From an uncultured Clostridia bacterium (GTDB lineage: Bacteria > Bacillota > Clostridia > Peptostreptococcales > Anaerovoracaceae), in assembly GCA_937915045.1 (NCBI GenBank), contig CALDNM010000219.1, forward strand, positions 1-7,429: a stretch of 7,429 bases of DNA, read 5' to 3'. Position 1 is the first letter of the stretch. Each line of letters begins with the position of its first letter. The notes below the pieces were generated by a model, which made no database searches, was not told the origin of the DNA, and worked only from the letters and a program-made list of their open reading frames with translations. A program made the translations under genes and the position numbers. Positions 6,067-7,429 of this stretch are shown here, piece by piece.

Positions 6067-6821
6067 TATTCCACCTCTTCGCCATGGCATCCGTCGTCTT
6101 CCAGATTGACCACTCTGGAAAGATCGAGGCCTGCCTCTCTTGCTCTTTCGAGCCCGCTTTCGAAATCTCCCACTCTGTATGACTGATGAGCGTCGCTGCT
6201 GATCACGAACCTGACATCCTCTTTCATCGCGATCTTTATCTCATCCAGCGTCAGATGCGGATGATGCGTGCTTATCTCCATCCATGTTCCCTTTGCCGCG
6301 CATGCCTTCGCGAGCTCAGCGATATCGAACGGCCCCTTGTCTCCCGGATGAGTAAGTATCTTAAGATCGTTCTTATAGATCGCGTTCACCGCCATATCCG
6401 TGTTCTTCACCATCAGATCCTTCGCGCGTCTTTCTCCCGCTCCGATCCCGTGCTTCCACATCCAGTTCTTCATGCAGTAACCATCGTGGACGCCATAGTG
6501 ATATCCGGCGAGCAAGAAATCGAACAGCTTCTTCTCTTCCTCAGTGACATCGAGCCCGTTATCCGTACCGAACACGATATTCGCTTCTACACTCATCCAT
6601 ATCTTTATCTGCGGGTATTTCTTCTGCACCTCATCGATCTCCGCGCGCATCTTCGGGAAATCCTCACGCTTCACACCATATGTCAGATGGCCCGGACCAT
6701 GATCGGATACAGCGATCTCTCTAAGTCCTTTTTTTATCCCTTCGTGTACATTTTCCTCTATAGTACCTTTGCCGTGCGAGTAAGGTGTATGCGTGTGATA
6801 ATCAAACGTCATTCTGTACAT
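6066..6821 (-). CDS. PHP-domain metal-dependent phosphoesterase (YcdX/histidinol-phosphatase-like)
   Basis: This is a 251-residue protein made almost entirely of one PHP domain, a distorted barrel that binds a multi-metal centre and hydrolyses phosphoesters. All expected ligands are visible: H9 and H11 (DYHTHT), H16, D40 and H41 (AVSDHG), E79 (SVEAN), H108 (AGYHYG), H158 (LTHPG), and D210 and H212 (ISSDAH). It is therefore probably active. The substrate is unknown. Histidinol phosphate is possible but unsupported, as no his genes are near. The ATG at 6821 shares one base with the murB stop (TGATG) and has AGGAGA at 6833-6828 six bases upstream. A second ATG at codon 4 is less well spaced. Its place between murB and rapZ suggests a role linked to cell-wall or sugar-phosphate metabolism, but that is inference. 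Confidence 0.92.
   Translation of the reverse strand: MYRMTFDYHTHTPYSHGKGTIEENVHEGIKKGLREIAVSDHGPGHLTYGVKREDFPKMRAEIDEVQKKYPQIKIWMSVEANIVFGTDNGLDVTEEEKKLFDFLLAGYHYGVHDGYCMKNWMWKHGIGAGERRAKDLMVKNTDMAVNAIYKNDLKILTHPGDKGPFDIAELAKACAAKGTWMEISTHHPHLTLDEIKIAMKEDVRFVISSDAHQSYRVGDFESGLERAREAGLDLSRVVNLEDDGCHGEEVE
6071..6078 (-). promoter_or_regulatory. Ribosome binding site that sets the rapZ start
   Basis: AGAGGTGG on the minus strand lies four bases before ATG 6066, inside the 3' end of the PHP gene. It lies downstream of the alternative ATG at 6090 and so supports the shorter rapZ product. Confidence 0.75.
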
Positions 6822-7387
6822 CAGTCTTCTCCTATGATACGTACTTCAGGCTCGAGCATGACTCCCGCGTCCTCCATTACTTTTGCCTGTACGAGATGCA
6901 TGAGCTCTACGATATCGGATGCAGTCGCTCCGCCGGTATTGATAATGAACCCGGAATGGAGTTCCGATACCTTTGCTCCCCCGACTGAAAGACCTTTCAG
7001 GCCTGAATCCTGTATGAGTTTCCCGGCGAAATATCCCTCAGGTCTTTTGAAAAAGCTTCCCGCGCTCGGATAATTCACAGGCTGCTTCTCATTTCGCCTT
7101 TCACCAAGTTCCTTCATTCTGGCGGAGATCTCCTCCTTATCGCCATGTTCAAGTCTAATGACCGCCCGCAGAACTGTCTCGCCCGTCTCCTGGATCACGC
7201 TCTGCCTGTATCCCAGACTCAGATCCTCACATGAAATGGTCCTTTCTTCTCCGGATCCTGAGATCACATCGACATGATCCAGTATGTCCTTCATCTCGCC
7301 TCCGTAGGCTCCCGCGTTCATGAACACGGCTCCGCCGACGCTGCCGGGTATCCCGGACGCGAATTCCATTCCCGTAAGACCTTCCGC
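6821..7387 (-). CDS. murB: UDP-N-acetylenolpyruvoylglucosamine reductase MurB, 5' end missing at contig end
   Basis: This is the C-terminal 188 residues of MurB, the FAD- and NADPH-dependent enzyme that reduces UDP-GlcNAc-enolpyruvate to UDP-MurNAc in peptidoglycan synthesis. The frame continues above the ATG at 7369 as AEGLTG (codons from 7387), joining the family motif GMEFASGIPGSVGGAVFMNA, so that ATG is internal. NAGAYGGEM, the LGYRQS motif, the PSAGSFFKRPEG loop with the catalytic serine, and the C-terminal LEPEVRIIG with the catalytic glutamate are all present. About 110-120 N-terminal residues, including most of the FAD-binding domain, are missing because genomic sequence ends at 7387, where adapter sequence begins. 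The motif set fits MurB as found in Bacillota. The stop overlaps the start of the PHP gene by one base. Confidence 0.95.
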   Translation of the reverse strand, partial: AEGLTGMEFASGIPGSVGGAVFMNAGAYGGEMKDILDHVDVISGSGEERTISCEDLSLGYRQSVIQETGETVLRAVIRLEHGDKEEISARMKELGERRNEKQPVNYPSAGSFFKRPEGYFAGKLIQDSGLKGLSVGGAKVSELHSGFIINTGGATASDIVELMHLVQAKVMEDAGVMLEPEVRIIGED

Positions 7388-7429
7388 AGATCGGAAGAGC
7401 GTCGTGTAGGGAAAGAGTGTAGATCTCGG
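7388..7429 (+). other. Illumina TruSeq adapter contamination (not genomic)
   Basis: The 42 bases to the window end start with AGATCGGAAGAGC and continue with GTCGTGTAGGGAAAGAGTGT, the reverse complement of the Illumina universal adapter end, followed by further adapter bases (AGATCTCGG). They interrupt the murB frame right after the codon for the Ala before EGLTG. They should be trimmed and not interpreted biologically. Confidence 0.97.

Noticed and set aside
6067..6090. Longer rapZ start at 6090
   Set aside because: It overlaps the PHP gene by 24 more bases and places the strong AGAGGTGG site inside the gene; the P-loop strand begins at MQVIFITG.
6186..7073. Plus-strand open frame of 295 codons
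   Set aside because: It lies opposite the PHP gene and murB, both with clear catalytic motifs, and its translation is low-complexity and unlike any family I know.
7367..7369. ATG as the start of murB
   Set aside because: The frame continues upstream with conserved residues (AEGLTG) to the adapter junction, and the ATG falls inside the conserved GMEFASGIPG motif. The gene is truncated.
1..7387. Defence, mobile-element, CRISPR or toxin-antitoxin system
   Set aside because: No repeat array, transposase, integrase or paired small genes were seen. The NYN protein alone, with housekeeping neighbours, is not evidence for a toxin module.

Overview
The window looks like a chromosomal housekeeping segment from an anaerobic Bacillota bacterium, most likely class Clostridia. 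The evidence is the gene order murB - PHP protein - rapZ - whiA, the family types encoded, strong AGGAGG-type ribosome binding sites and frequent ATA isoleucine codons. Family or genus cannot be fixed from sequence alone. Every supported gene lies on the minus strand, so transcription runs from high to low coordinates. No mobile element, CRISPR array, tRNA or rRNA is visible, and no intergenic gap exceeds about 140 bases.

Upstream operon (7387 down to about 2590): murB (5' end cut off), a PHP-domain metal-dependent phosphoesterase, rapZ, whiA, a NYN-LOTUS putative ribonuclease, a 4HBT/YbgC-type thioesterase and thioredoxin. The first junctions are very tight: murB/PHP and PHP/rapZ each share one base (TGATG and TAATG), rapZ/whiA are 4 bases apart and whiA/NYN 1 base apart. 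This suggests translational coupling. The group joins peptidoglycan precursor synthesis (MurB), a nucleotide-binding regulator tied in other bacteria to amino-sugar metabolism (RapZ) and a division/sporulation-type DNA-binding regulator (WhiA), with accessory RNA, thioester and redox functions downstream. A rho-independent terminator follows trxA.

Downstream operon (about 2587 down to 1): a perfect extended -10 (TGATATAAT) abuts the terminator T-run and drives a PAS-PAS-GGDEF diguanylate cyclase followed by a 23S rRNA uracil-C5 methyltransferase of the RlmD/RlmCD type, which runs off the window start. The cyclase is split into two frames at a run of six A. One extra A would restore a 515-residue protein. 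The break lies on an A AAA AAT heptamer, so it may be a true frameshift, an assembly error or, less likely, programmed -1 frameshifting.

The last 42 bases (7388-7429) are not biological: they match the Illumina TruSeq adapter in reverse complement. The window therefore ends at a contig end, and murB is truncated at base 7387. I see no clearly new multi-gene system. The points most worth a second look are the frameshift/slippery site, the NYN-LOTUS gene in the whiA operon and the compact terminator-promoter-palindrome block at 2551-2634.
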